Below are positions 44,715-52,899 of a DNA stretch of 60,411 nucleotides, one piece after another. The DNA is taken from positions 1-60,411 of the forward strand of contig NYMS01000051.1 of assembly GCA_002529455.1 (NCBI GenBank), written 5' to 3'. The translations under genes were made by a program, and so were the position numbers. The stretch comes from Glycomyces fuscus (GTDB taxonomy: Bacteria > Actinomycetota > Actinomycetes > Streptosporangiales > Streptosporangiaceae). The notes under the pieces were generated by a model. It had not been told where the DNA came from. It ran no database searches and saw nothing but the letters and a program-made list of their open reading frames with translations. Numbering within the stretch: the first letter of the stretch is position 1; each line of letters opens with the position of its first letter.

Positions 44715-44746
44715 GGGTGCCGCCCCGGGTCCGGGGGGCGGCACCC
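44715..44746 (-). terminator. Terminator after the MFS exporter gene
   Basis: Perfect 12-bp arms (GGGTGCCGCCCC and its complement) with an 8-nt loop, just past the MFS stop at 44755 on the minus strand. It separates the exporter from the DAHP synthase gene. Confidence 0.8.
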
Positions 44747-44754
44747 GGTCCGTG

Positions 44755-45990
44755 TCAGGCGCCCGTGGGGTGGGCGGCCCGGTCCTCCTTCACCGGGCTC
44801 GGCGCGGTCGCGGGCGCGGGCGGGACGTACAGGTCGGTGGCCTCGTGGCCCACCCTGCGCGCGGTCAGGGCCGCGGGCACCATGGCCAGCAGCGCGAGCA
44901 GGGCCAGGCCGACGCCGACCCACAGCGGGGCGCGCAGGCCGAAGGCGTCGATGCCCATGCCGCCGATCCAGGAGCCGACGACCACGCCCATGGTGATGAA
45001 CGAGGAGTGCACGGTGTTGACCAGGGCGCGCGGGTTCCCGGCGCGCTGGACGCGGGTGATCATGGCGGGGTTCAGCGTGATGCCCACCAGGCCGATGCCG
45101 GCCATCGCCAGCAGGGCCGGGACCGGCAGGTCGGCGAAGAGGGCGAAGACGCCCAGGAAGACCGTGTTGAGCGCGAGACCGGCCACGATGACGGTGACGG
45201 TGTGGGACATGGCCAGGCGGCCGACCACGATGTTGCCGATGACCGTCGCCCCGCCGTAGCCCAGGAGCAGCAGCGGGACGATGTCGCGGGAGAAGCCGGT
45301 GACCTCGGTGAGGATCGGCGTGAAGTAGGAGAACGCCGCGAAGGTGGCGCCGATGATGAGCGTGGAGGTGGCCATGATCGTCCACAGGCGCGGGCGGCGG
45401 AACACCGCGAGCTCGGCGCGCAGCGCCCCGGCCTCCTCGGCCTTCTCCAGGCGCGGCAGGGCGATCACGGTGGCCACGGCCACGAGCACGGTCAGCACGC
45501 CGACGGCGGCGAAGGCGGCCCGCCAGCCGAACTGGCCGCCGATGAGCGTGGACAGCGGCAGGCCGAGCAGGGTGCCCACCATGAGGCCCTGCAGGGCCAC
45601 ACCGGTGGCGCGCCCGCGCAGGTGCGGCTCGGTGACCTGGGCGACCGCCGACAGGGCGACGCCGAAGAAGGCGCCGGAGGCGGCCCCGGTGACCACGCGG
45701 GCCACGAGCATGGGCCAGTAGGAGGTGGACAGGGCGGCCAGGGCGTTGCCGACGAAGAAGATGGCGAACAGCACCATCAGCGCGTGGTTCGTGCGCAGCC
45801 GGAGCACCGACAGGGTCGCCAGCGGACCGCCGAGCGCCATCGCCAGCGCGAACGCGGTGATGAGGTAGCCGATCTGCGGGATGGTGGCCCCCAGGTCCTC
45901 GGACATCTGCGGCATGAGTCCACCGACGAGCAGCTCGCTGGTGACCATGGCGAAGATGCCGAGCGCCATGAGGTAGACGGACTTGGGCAT
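44755..45990 (-). CDS. MFS drug/metabolite exporter (DHA1 type)
   Basis: A 411-aa 12-helix MFS protein of the DHA1 group: GIFAMVTSELLVGGLMPQMS in helix 1, PHLRGRATGVALQGLMVGTL around the helix 4-5 region, and a C-terminal hydrophilic tail. It is likely the exporter or self-resistance carrier of the surrounding cluster. A 26-bp operator covers its start region, and a TetR gene lies directly upstream. AGAAGG precedes the ATG. Confidence 0.88.
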   Translation of the reverse strand: MPKSVYLMALGIFAMVTSELLVGGLMPQMSEDLGATIPQIGYLITAFALAMALGGPLATLSVLRLRTNHALMVLFAIFFVGNALAALSTSYWPMLVARVVTGAASGAFFGVALSAVAQVTEPHLRGRATGVALQGLMVGTLLGLPLSTLIGGQFGWRAAFAAVGVLTVLVAVATVIALPRLEKAEEAGALRAELAVFRRPRLWTIMATSTLIIGATFAAFSYFTPILTEVTGFSRDIVPLLLLGYGGATVIGNIVVGRLAMSHTVTVIVAGLALNTVFLGVFALFADLPVPALLAMAGIGLVGITLNPAMITRVQRAGNPRALVNTVHSSFITMGVVVGSWIGGMGIDAFGLRAPLWVGVGLALLALLAMVPAALTARRVGHEATDLYVPPAPATAPSPVKEDRAAHPTGA

Positions 45991-46005
45991 CGGAGCTTCC
46001 TTCTG

Positions 46006-46031
46006 AGTTTTGAATTGATCAGACCAAAACT
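46006..46031 (-). promoter_or_regulatory. 26-bp operator in front of the MFS exporter
   Basis: Symmetric site: AGTTTTG at 46006-46012 and its complement CAAAACT at 46025-46031 flank a central TGATCA (46016-46021) with 3-bp spacers on each side. It starts 15 bp from the ATG and overlaps a possible -10 (TAGTTT on the minus strand, 46027-46032). A TetR dimer-of-dimers site is the natural reading. Confidence 0.75.
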
Positions 46032-46131
46032 AGGGCGCACGGGGAGACGCACACGGGCACACGTCCGCGCCGGCACGGGTCAGGGTGTCAGCGCGGGCGT
46101 GCGGGTCGGGGGCGGGCGGTCGGACGCCGGG

Positions 46132-46728
46132 TCAGGGCCTGAGGGCCTCGATCCCGGTGGAGGCGATGCCCTCCAGCGCCGTTCGTCCGGCGCCCGACTG
46201 GGCCGCGACCCTCATCCCGGAGATGAGCGAGGTCACGTACCAGGCCAGGGCGCCGGGGTCCCGGTCGGCGGCGATCGAACCGTCGAGCTGGCCGTCCATG
46301 ACGGTCAGGCGCAGTGAGGACAGGCGCTTGTGCAGGTCCGCCTCCACCACCTGGGCGATGCCCGGGTTGCGCGAGGCGATCGCGGTGATGGTGTTGACGG
46401 TGAAGCATCCCGACCCGCGGCCGCTCTCCTGGTTGCCCATCTCGTCCTCCACGATCACGGTGAGCAGCGCCCCGATGCGGTCCAGGCCGTTGCCCTCGGT
46501 GGAGTCCAGGACGGACCCCTGCCGCGCGGTCATGGTGGTGACGTAGTAGGAGAGCGCCCGGCGGAACAGGTGCTCCTTGGAGTGGAAGGTGTTGTAGAGG
46601 CTGCTGCGGGTCAGTCCGGTCGCCTGGCACAGGTCGGCCGTGGAGGTTCCGTCGAACCCCTTGGCCCAGAACTCGCGACAGGCCGCCTTGACCACGTGCT
46701 CCTCGTCGAATTGGCGTGGTCTCCCCAT
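46132..46728 (-). CDS. TetR-family regulator of the biosynthetic cluster
   Basis: A 198-aa TetR protein with a clear HTH (FDEEHVVKAACREFWAKGFD, GTSTADLCQATGLTRSSLYN) and a TetR_C-type ligand domain. It stands upstream of the MFS exporter on the same strand, 141 bp apart, with candidate operators before both genes. ATG 46728 is only 6 nt from TACCGT, so leaderless translation is possible. The inducer may be the cluster product (inference). Confidence 0.9.
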   Translation of the reverse strand: MGRPRQFDEEHVVKAACREFWAKGFDGTSTADLCQATGLTRSSLYNTFHSKEHLFRRALSYYVTTMTARQGSVLDSTEGNGLDRIGALLTVIVEDEMGNQESGRGSGCFTVNTITAIASRNPGIAQVVEADLHKRLSSLRLTVMDGQLDGSIAADRDPGALAWYVTSLISGMRVAAQSGAGRTALEGIASTGIEALRP

Positions 46729-46734
46729 GGTCAG

Positions 46735-46760
46735 ACGGTACCACTTTATGGATGGACCGT
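46735..46760 (-). promoter_or_regulatory. Inverted repeat at the tetR promoter
   Basis: ACGGTACCA (46735-46743) and TGGACCGT (46753-46760) form an imperfect dyad spanning 26 bp, directly before the tetR start and covering its likely -10. It has the same length as the site at the exporter gene but a different sequence. Confidence 0.5.
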
Positions 46761-46840
46761 CACAAAAAAACCGTGGGCGGTACCGGGACGGTCGCCGGGG
46801 CGGCCGGAGAGGGCCGACCGCCCAGGCGCAGGCGCCCCGG

Positions 46841-47593
46841 TCAGGCGTTGCGGCCACCGTCCACGCCCAGCCTGGTGCCGGTGGTGAACCCCGCGAACGG
46901 CGAGACGAGGTAGGCGACCGCCTCGGCGACCTCGTCCGCCGTCGCGAACCTGCCCAGCGGCGACGCCTCCTTCTGCGGCGCGGAGTTGGGCCCGTCCTGC
47001 GGGTTCATGTCGGTGTCGGTGGCGCCCGGGGCCACCTCGTTCACCGTGATCCCGCGCGGCCCGAGGTCGCGGGCCAGGGCCTTGGTCATGCCGGTGATCG
47101 CGGCCTTGGATGTCGCGTAGACGGCGTACCCGGCGCCCGGCACGCGCTCGCCCACGCAGGAGCCGAGGTTGACGATCCGCCCTCCCTCACCCAGGTGGCG
47201 CGCCGCCGCCCGCGAGGCCAGCAGGGGCCCGCGCACGTTGACGTCGAGCACCCGGCTGGCGACCTCCGGGTCCAGGTCCCCGATCAGGGCGGAGGAGGGG
47301 TCCAGCACGCCCGCGTTGTTGACCAGGATGTCCAGGCCGCCCAGCAGTTCGGCGGCCTGGTCCACGACCCGCTCCGCGTCCCGCGCGTCGCCCGTGTCGG
47401 CCTGCACGACCACCGCCTTGCCGCCGGTCTCCTCGGCGATGGCCGCGGCGGTGGCCGCGGCCGACTCGGCGTCGGCGTGGTAGCTGATCGCCACGTCGGC
47501 CCCGTCACGGGCCAGCCGCAGGGCGATGGCCGCCCCGATACCGCGGCCTCCGCCGGTCACCAGTGCCCGCCTGCCCTCCAGGACGCCGTTCAT
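46841..47593 (-). CDS. Short-chain dehydrogenase/reductase of the cluster
   Basis: A 250-aa classical SDR: LVTGGGRGIGAAIALRLARD, NNAGVLDPSS, catalytic Ser in NLGSCVGE, Tyr/Lys in YAVYATSKAAI, and the C-terminal TGTRLGVDGG. NAD(P)-dependent oxidation or reduction of a hydroxyl or ketone. ATG 47593 overlaps the cupin stop by 4 bp; last gene of the seven-gene operon. Confidence 0.9.
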   Translation of the reverse strand: MNGVLEGRRALVTGGGRGIGAAIALRLARDGADVAISYHADAESAAATAAAIAEETGGKAVVVQADTGDARDAERVVDQAAELLGGLDILVNNAGVLDPSSALIGDLDPEVASRVLDVNVRGPLLASRAAARHLGEGGRIVNLGSCVGERVPGAGYAVYATSKAAITGMTKALARDLGPRGITVNEVAPGATDTDMNPQDGPNSAPQKEASPLGRFATADEVAEAVAYLVSPFAGFTTGTRLGVDGGRNA

Positions 47594-48168
47594 ACCCTGC
47601 TCCCCTGCTCCGTGTCGGTGTGGTCGGGGAGGGCGGCGCGCGCGTCGGCCGCCTCCCCCCGTGCGAACTGGATCTGGATCGACCCGTACTTCTCGCCGAC
47701 GTCGTTGATCCTGCCGTCGTCGGCGGGGTCGCGCGGCGGCGCGGGACGCGCGGCCACGACCGGGGTCCCCGCCTCCAGGAAGAAGCGCTCGTAGCCCCCG
47801 GGGGTGAAGATCAGCAGCTGGCGCGCCGGGTGCGTGCCGGTGTTGCGGAACCCGTGGACGGTTCCGCGCGGGATGAACACGTAGTCCCCGCCCCGGGCGC
47901 GGTAGGTGCGCTCACCGGCGTAGATCTCCAGCTCGCCGTCCAGGACGTAGAAGGCCTCGTCCTCGACGTCGTGCGTGTGCAGCGGCGGCCCGCCCCCGGG
48001 CGGGACGGAGGCCTCGATGAGCGTCATCGCTCCCCGCGACTCGTCCCCCGAGGCCTTGACCGTGTACACGTCGCCGTTGAGCCACACGGTCCGCCCCTCG
48101 CCGCGGGCGCGGAAGAGCACCTCCGGCTCGGGCGGGGGCGTGGTCAGCAGCTCCTCGGGCACGCTCAT
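47590..48168 (-). CDS. Cupin-domain protein
   Basis: A 192-aa single-cupin protein. Metal ligands H-x-H-x(5)-E-x(6)-G are visible in LHTHDVEDEAFYVLDGE, and the second motif His in PRGTVHGFRNTG. The arrangement is that of quercetin-dioxygenase-like cupins; an isomerase, oxygenase or binding role is possible. In bacilysin synthesis a cupin isomerises a prephenate product, but BacA and BacD relatives are absent here. Overlaps the formyltransferase gene (ATGA). Confidence 0.85.
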   Translation of the reverse strand: MSVPEELLTTPPPEPEVLFRARGEGRTVWLNGDVYTVKASGDESRGAMTLIEASVPPGGGPPLHTHDVEDEAFYVLDGELEIYAGERTYRARGGDYVFIPRGTVHGFRNTGTHPARQLLIFTPGGYERFFLEAGTPVVAARPAPPRDPADDGRINDVGEKYGSIQIQFARGEAADARAALPDHTDTEQGSRV

Positions 48169-49151
48169 GCCGGGACCCCCCTGCGCACCGGGGCGGCGGA
48201 GGCGGACAGGACCCGCCCGTCGCTGAGCACCCGTCCGGCCTGGGCGGGCGTCTCCTGCCCGTCCTGGTCGATGGTGAGCACGCGCAGCCAGGCGTCGCGG
48301 CAGCCCACGAACACCCCCTCGGGCGCGGTGCGCACCAGCCCGGGCACCGGCGGCCCGTCCGGGACCGCGCCCCCGGTGGTGACGGACAGGATGGTGACCG
48401 TCTCGCCCTCGGGGGTCTGGGCGAAGGCGCCGGGGTGCCGGTAGCCCGCGCGCACGTGGCAGGAGACCTTGTGCGCGGTGTAGGTGAAGTCCAGCCGGTA
48501 CTCGTCGGTGCCCGGCCGGGAGAAGTAGGTCCGCTCCGAGGGGTCCTGGGGGATGCGGGTCAGCGTCCTCCGGGCCAGGTTCGGGATCAGGTCGAGCAGC
48601 ATCAGGACGTTGGCCCGCTCCTGGATGGTGCGCAGCTCCAGGGCCGTCTCCCGGCCGGTCAGCGGGGTGGCGTGCTGGGCGAGGATGGCCCCGGTGTCGA
48701 GCCCCTCGGCCATCTCGATCGCGGTCACCGCGCCCTCGGTCTCGCCGTTGCGCACCATCCAGTAGAAGGGCGCGAGGCCGGCGTAGCGGGGCAGCGGACT
48801 GGGGTGGAAGTTGACCGAGGTGACGCGGGGGACCGACAGCAGGTCGGCCTTGAGCACCTGCTGGAAGTTGCCCACGATGAGGTAGTCGGGGGCCATCGCC
48901 CGCAGCGCCTCCACCGTGTCGGGGGAGTTCACGCTCCTGGGGCGCAGGACGGGGACGCCGAGGCGCTCGGCCCGGCCCTCCAGGTCCACCTGCTGGTCGT
49001 CGCTGACGAAGTAGTCGCACACCCTGCCGGGAGGGCTGGTCACGACGGCGGCGAGGTCGATCAGGGGGTGGTGGTGGAGCATGTCGAGGAAGGGGGCTCC
49101 GAGTTTGGAGTTGACCTCGGATAACAGGACGACGCGCGCGGTCTCGGGCAT
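48165..49151 (-). CDS. Formyltransferase-fold protein (Fmt-like, specialised)
   Basis: A 328-aa protein of the formyltransferase fold with catalytic Asn and His in NFHPSPLPRYAG (near residue 105) and Asp in EMAEGLDTGAIL, then a C-terminal OB-like domain (LDFTYTAHKVSCHVRAGYRH). It would take the formyl group of 10-formyl-tetrahydrofolate. It lacks the look of the initiator-tRNA enzyme and sits in a coupled biosynthetic operon, so a small-molecule amine acceptor is more likely. A better family call needs a search. Confidence 0.85.
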   Translation of the reverse strand: MPETARVVLLSEVNSKLGAPFLDMLHHHPLIDLAAVVTSPPGRVCDYFVSDDQQVDLEGRAERLGVPVLRPRSVNSPDTVEALRAMAPDYLIVGNFQQVLKADLLSVPRVTSVNFHPSPLPRYAGLAPFYWMVRNGETEGAVTAIEMAEGLDTGAILAQHATPLTGRETALELRTIQERANVLMLLDLIPNLARRTLTRIPQDPSERTYFSRPGTDEYRLDFTYTAHKVSCHVRAGYRHPGAFAQTPEGETVTILSVTTGGAVPDGPPVPGLVRTAPEGVFVGCRDAWLRVLTIDQDGQETPAQAGRVLSDGRVLSASAAPVRRGVPA

Positions 49152-49198
49152 CACTGGCTCCTTGTGCGTGGGGGTGGGTCCGTTGCGCGGTGCGGGTC

Positions 49199-50401
49199 TC
49201 ACAGGAACGGCGAGGTCGACTCGCCGCCCAGCAGGATGTTCCCGGTGAGCTGGAGGATGGAGTCCTGGGCCACGGCGTGCTGGCACATGGTGTTGGCGTC
49301 GCGCAGCCACCGGTCCATCGGTGAGCGGTCGCGGTAGACCGAGGCCCCGCCCACCAGGTCGAACAGCCGGTGCACGATCGAGCGCGCGGTGCGGAAGGCG
49401 TGGTAGCGGGCCAGCGCGGTCTCCACGCGGGCGTCGGCGTCGCGCTCGCGCCCCAGCTCCAGGTCCTCCCACTGGCGCTCCAGGGTGGAGTACACGGACG
49501 CGCGGGCGGCGGTCAGCTCCATCTCCATCCCGGCGACGGCCTGCTGCACGCGGTGGTCGGCGGGCCAGGGCAGGCCGGTCTCGCGGTCGACGCGGCCCGG
49601 CGCCAGGCCGCGCACGTGGTCCAGCGCGGCGCGGGCCAGGCCCAGCGGGACACCGGACATCTTGCGCAGGATCGCGTCGGGGGCGTCGTGCAGCGGCCCG
49701 GTGCGCACCGGCCGGTCGAAGGCGAAGGTGCGCTCCTCGGGCACGAACAGGTCCTGGACCGCGTAGTCCAGCGAGCCCGAACCGGCCAGGCCCGTGGTGT
49801 GCCAGGTGTCGATGACCTCGTACTCGGAGGGGGAGGCCAGGGCGATCCGCCACTCGGGCCTGCCCGTGCGGGGGTCGGTGACGGGCTCCCCGGCGTCGTC
49901 GCGCACGGTGCACCCGGCGGCGAGCACGTCGCAGTGCGTGATGCCCGAGCCGAACCGCCACCGGCCCGAGACCAGGTAGCCGCCCTCGACCCTGCGGGCG
50001 CTGCCCTGGGGGTAGATCCAGCCGGACTGGGCCAGGTCCAGGGACGGGTAGACCTCCCGGGCCGTGTCCTGGTCCAGGAACCCGGAGTAGATGCCCGAGT
50101 CCATGCCGATCATGGTGCACCAGCCCGCGGACACGTCGCCGTAGGCCACGGCCTCGACCACGCGGGCCTGCTCGATCGAGGTCAGGCCGGGGCCTCCCCA
50201 GGAGGCGGGCGCGGCGGAGCGGAAGACCCCGGCTCCGCGCAGCAGCTCCACGACGTCGGCGGGGAGCCTGCGGTGCTCCTCGATGCGGGCGGAGTTCTCC
50301 CGGAGCAGGGGCTGGAGGGCCACGACGGCGGCGTGGATCTCCTCGAAGCTGTTGGGGACGGTGGCGGCGGGGGCCGTGTCCGGTGCCAGGAACGTGCTCA
50401 T
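49199..50401 (-). CDS. Acyl-CoA-dehydrogenase-fold flavin monooxygenase (group D-like)
   Basis: A 400-aa protein of the acyl-CoA dehydrogenase/HsaA-type fold: LPADVVELLRGAGVFRSAAP at the N-terminus, VEAVAYGDVSAGWCTMIGMD and WHTTGLAGSGSLDYAVQDLF in the middle, LFDLVGGASVYRDRSPMDRW near the end. The flavin reductase in the same operon makes it a likely two-component aromatic hydroxylase rather than a dehydrogenase. ATG 50401 has GAGAGGAA upstream; 32 bp from the preceding stop. Confidence 0.85.
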   Translation of the reverse strand: MSTFLAPDTAPAATVPNSFEEIHAAVVALQPLLRENSARIEEHRRLPADVVELLRGAGVFRSAAPASWGGPGLTSIEQARVVEAVAYGDVSAGWCTMIGMDSGIYSGFLDQDTAREVYPSLDLAQSGWIYPQGSARRVEGGYLVSGRWRFGSGITHCDVLAAGCTVRDDAGEPVTDPRTGRPEWRIALASPSEYEVIDTWHTTGLAGSGSLDYAVQDLFVPEERTFAFDRPVRTGPLHDAPDAILRKMSGVPLGLARAALDHVRGLAPGRVDRETGLPWPADHRVQQAVAGMEMELTAARASVYSTLERQWEDLELGRERDADARVETALARYHAFRTARSIVHRLFDLVGGASVYRDRSPMDRWLRDANTMCQHAVAQDSILQLTGNILLGGESTSPFL

Positions 50402-50433
50402 CAGGGGGTGTTCCTCTCGGTGGTCGTCGTCGG

Positions 50434-51882
50434 TCAGGAGTAGCGGCCCCGTGCGATCACGCCGCGCGGGTCCAGGGCGGCGCGGATCGTGCGGGTCAGG
50501 GTGCGGGAGGCGGGGTCGCCGAGGAGGTCGGCGCGGGACGCGTGGTCCACGTCGAGCCGGTAGGGCAGGTATCCGGCGGAGGCGAAGGACTCGTGGAGCA
50601 GCTCCAGCCCGCGGTGGGCGCGCCCGGTCTCGTCGGCGTCGGACCGGTCGAAGCGCAGCGAGACCACCAGGTCCACCACGTCGGGGTCCAGGGCGTTGAC
50701 GGTGGCCCCCGGGCGCAGCCCGGTGCGCGCGTGCACCTGGTCGAGCAGGGCGAGCGCGGCGGTCACGTCCCGGCCGGTGTAGGGGACCAGCGGCAGGAAG
50801 AAGATCCAGCCGCCGCCCCGGGTGTCCACGTCCGCGGCGCCCTGGCCCACGGCCGAGCGCAGCATCTCCTCGTGGTGGGAGACGTCGCCCGCGTACCCGG
50901 CCTCGACCACGCGCGAGACCACGTCGGAGGGTTCGGGCGGGTCCTGGTCCGAGCGCCGCACGGAGGTGAAGACCTTGGCGGCCTCGGCCTCGGCGGCCAG
51001 GACCGCGAGCAGGGCCTCCACGGACTCGGCGGTGCCTCCGACGCTCAGGTGCGCCAGGTACCCGGAGGAGTCGGAGGTGCCGTAGGAGGAGGCGGAGGTG
51101 GTGTCGTAGACCTTGAGGACCCCCTGGAAGAGGCCCTGCCCCTGCCACCGGCGGAACGTGTCCACGGCCGCGCCCAGGTCTGCGGGTCCGAAGGTCAGGC
51201 GCAGCACCCGCTGGACCTCGGGGCGCACGGGCAGGCGCACCACCCCCGCGACGGCGACGCCGAGGTCGGACTGGGTGAACAGGTGCAGCAGTGAGGGGCC
51301 GAGCCCGTGGGGGTTGGGCGCACCGCCCCCGTCGCCGGGCCACCAGCCCACGCGCGCCACCTCGCCCCCGGGCAGCACCACCTCCAGGCCGACGAGGTCG
51401 TGGACGCGCTGGCGGCGCAGTCCCACGCCCCGGTCCAGGGCGTTGCCCAGGACGCTGGTGTGCGCCGAGGAGGCGGTGACGTTGAGCATGCGGCCGGTCC
51501 CGGCCAGCTGCTCCGACAGCTGGCGCTGGGTCACACCGGCCTCGATGACCGCCCAGCCCGCGTCGGTGTCGACGCGGCGGACGCGGTCCAGGCCGTGCAG
51601 CTCCAGGCGTACGGCGCCGCCCTCCACCGGCTCGCGCGAGCCCAGGCCCCAGTTGCGGCCGGTGGAGACCGCGTACAGGGAGGGGGCGTCGGCGTCGTCC
51701 AGGGCCCGCAGGACGGCGCTGACCTGCTCGGCGCGGGTGGGGCGCAGCACGGCCAGCGTGTCGCGGGGGGCGAAGCCGGAGACGTTGGCGTGTCCGGGCG
51801 CGGGGCCCAGGACGCGGTCGGTGTCGGGTCCCAGCGCGGAGCTGACCCGTCTGCGGAGGTCGGACAGGGCGTGGTCGGTCAC
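50434..51882 (-). CDS. FAD-linked oxidase, VAO / 4-cresol dehydrogenase type
   Basis: A 482-aa VAO-family flavoprotein: PP-loop STGRNWGLGS and VIEAGVTQRQLSEQLAGTGR in the FAD domain, SSAHTSVLGNALDRGVGLRR in the second half of that domain, and a C-terminal cap (LDPRGVIARGRYS). The closest pattern is the vanillyl-alcohol/4-cresol oxidase group, which oxidises para-hydroxybenzylic positions, so a 4-hydroxyphenyl substrate would fit. GTG 51882 with GGGGAG 6 nt upstream. Confidence 0.88.
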   Translation of the reverse strand: MTDHALSDLRRRVSSALGPDTDRVLGPAPGHANVSGFAPRDTLAVLRPTRAEQVSAVLRALDDADAPSLYAVSTGRNWGLGSREPVEGGAVRLELHGLDRVRRVDTDAGWAVIEAGVTQRQLSEQLAGTGRMLNVTASSAHTSVLGNALDRGVGLRRQRVHDLVGLEVVLPGGEVARVGWWPGDGGGAPNPHGLGPSLLHLFTQSDLGVAVAGVVRLPVRPEVQRVLRLTFGPADLGAAVDTFRRWQGQGLFQGVLKVYDTTSASSYGTSDSSGYLAHLSVGGTAESVEALLAVLAAEAEAAKVFTSVRRSDQDPPEPSDVVSRVVEAGYAGDVSHHEEMLRSAVGQGAADVDTRGGGWIFFLPLVPYTGRDVTAALALLDQVHARTGLRPGATVNALDPDVVDLVVSLRFDRSDADETGRAHRGLELLHESFASAGYLPYRLDVDHASRADLLGDPASRTLTRTIRAALDPRGVIARGRYS

Positions 51883-51939
51883 AGCGGTCTCCCCGGCTGC
51901 GGTCGTCGGTGTGGGGGTGGGGGTGGGGTGGGGTGTGCC

Positions 51940-52293
51940 TCAGGGGCGGTCGCGGGTGGCGCCGTCGAGGTAGACGTGGCGGACCTCGTGGCCGGGCGCC
52001 ACGCGGACCAGCGCCATCAGGCGGACGGTGCGGGTCGGAGCTCCGTCCCAGACGGGTTCGGCCGCGCACAGCACCGGAACGTCCAGCAGGCGGTGCTCGC
52101 GCAGGACCAGCGGCGGGACGTCCGCCGTCAGGTCGGGGGTCACGGTGAACCACAGGCACTCCACGTCGTCGGGGGAGAGCCCGTTGCGGTCGAGGACCCC
52201 GCGCACCAGGGCGAGGACGGCGGAGGCGATCGCCTCGCGGGTGTCGCCGCCGACCCCGGTGCCGCCGCGCACGGCGCGCAGCACGGGGCTCAC
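51940..52293 (-). CDS. Second AroH-class chorismate mutase-like protein
   Basis: A 117-aa AroH-fold protein, a paralogue of the one at 42854. Arg7 (AVRGGT), Arg63 (LREHR), Cys75 and Glu78 (LCAAEP), Arg90 (TVRLM) and Tyr108 (HVYLDG) equivalents are kept, while Phe57 is Val (ADVPPL) and the segment after Glu78 differs (PVWDG instead of LDVAG). Active-site substitution near the ring pocket hints at an altered substrate. GTG 52293 overlaps the flavin reductase stop. Two AroH genes in one cluster is unusual. Confidence 0.85.
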   Translation of the reverse strand: MSPVLRAVRGGTGVGGDTREAIASAVLALVRGVLDRNGLSPDDVECLWFTVTPDLTADVPPLVLREHRLLDVPVLCAAEPVWDGAPTRTVRLMALVRVAPGHEVRHVYLDGATRDRP

Positions 52294-52784
52294 GCGGGGA
52301 CCATCCGCCCCTGGTGGAAGAGCAGCGCGCCGCCGGCGGGGTCGCCCAGATGGGTGGCACTGACCCGTCCGGTGTACATGCGGTGGTCGCCCTCCTGGTG
52401 GACGGAGGTGACCTCGCACGTGAGCCCGCCCAGGGCGTCGCGCAGGACGAGGCAGCCCGCGGGGGTGGTGGTGAAGTAGGGGTCCAGGTCCTCGCCGCGG
52501 GGTTTGTCGGCGGCGGCGAACAGCCGTGCGTGCGACTCCTGCCCGCCCGAGAGCAGGCTCAGGCAGAAACCCCCGGTGGCGTCCACGGCCCTGCCCGCGC
52601 GGGAGGTCTCGTGCAGGGAGACCAGGACGGTGGGGGGCTCCAGGGTGACGGAGATCAGCGAGTTCACCGTGGTGGCCACGGCCTCGGCTCCGCGGCCCGA
52701 GGTCAGGACCGCGACGCCGGTGGGGAACAGCCGCATGACCGAGCGGAGGTCGGGCGGGTGCGTCTGGGAGGTCTGCGTGTTCAT
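52290..52784 (-). CDS. Flavin reductase (HpaC-like), first gene of operon
   Basis: A 164-aa flavin:NAD(P)H reductase-like split barrel: MRLFPTGVAVLTSGRGAEAV at the start, SVTLEPPTVLVSLHETSRAG, and GFCLSLLSGGQESHARLFAA. It would supply reduced flavin to the group D monooxygenase encoded at 49199. ATG 52784 has GAAGG upstream. Promoter expected in the low-GC stretch to the right. Confidence 0.9.
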   Translation of the reverse strand: MNTQTSQTHPPDLRSVMRLFPTGVAVLTSGRGAEAVATTVNSLISVTLEPPTVLVSLHETSRAGRAVDATGGFCLSLLSGGQESHARLFAAADKPRGEDLDPYFTTTPAGCLVLRDALGGLTCEVTSVHQEGDHRMYTGRVSATHLGDPAGGALLFHQGRMVPA

Positions 52785-52899
52785 CCGTGGTGCCCTTCGT
52801 CAGCTGGGTGGTGCTCGACGGGCGCCTCCGCTCGTGGCGGGGGCGCATGAGGGAGGGGCCCTCGTTTTAAACAGCTCGTTCCAATATGAGGAATTTATC

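Noticed and set aside
47590..52784. Bacilysin-type pathway
   Set aside because: A cupin, an SDR, an exporter and prephenate supply are present, but the prephenate decarboxylase (BacA) and the ATP-grasp ligase (BacD) are not.
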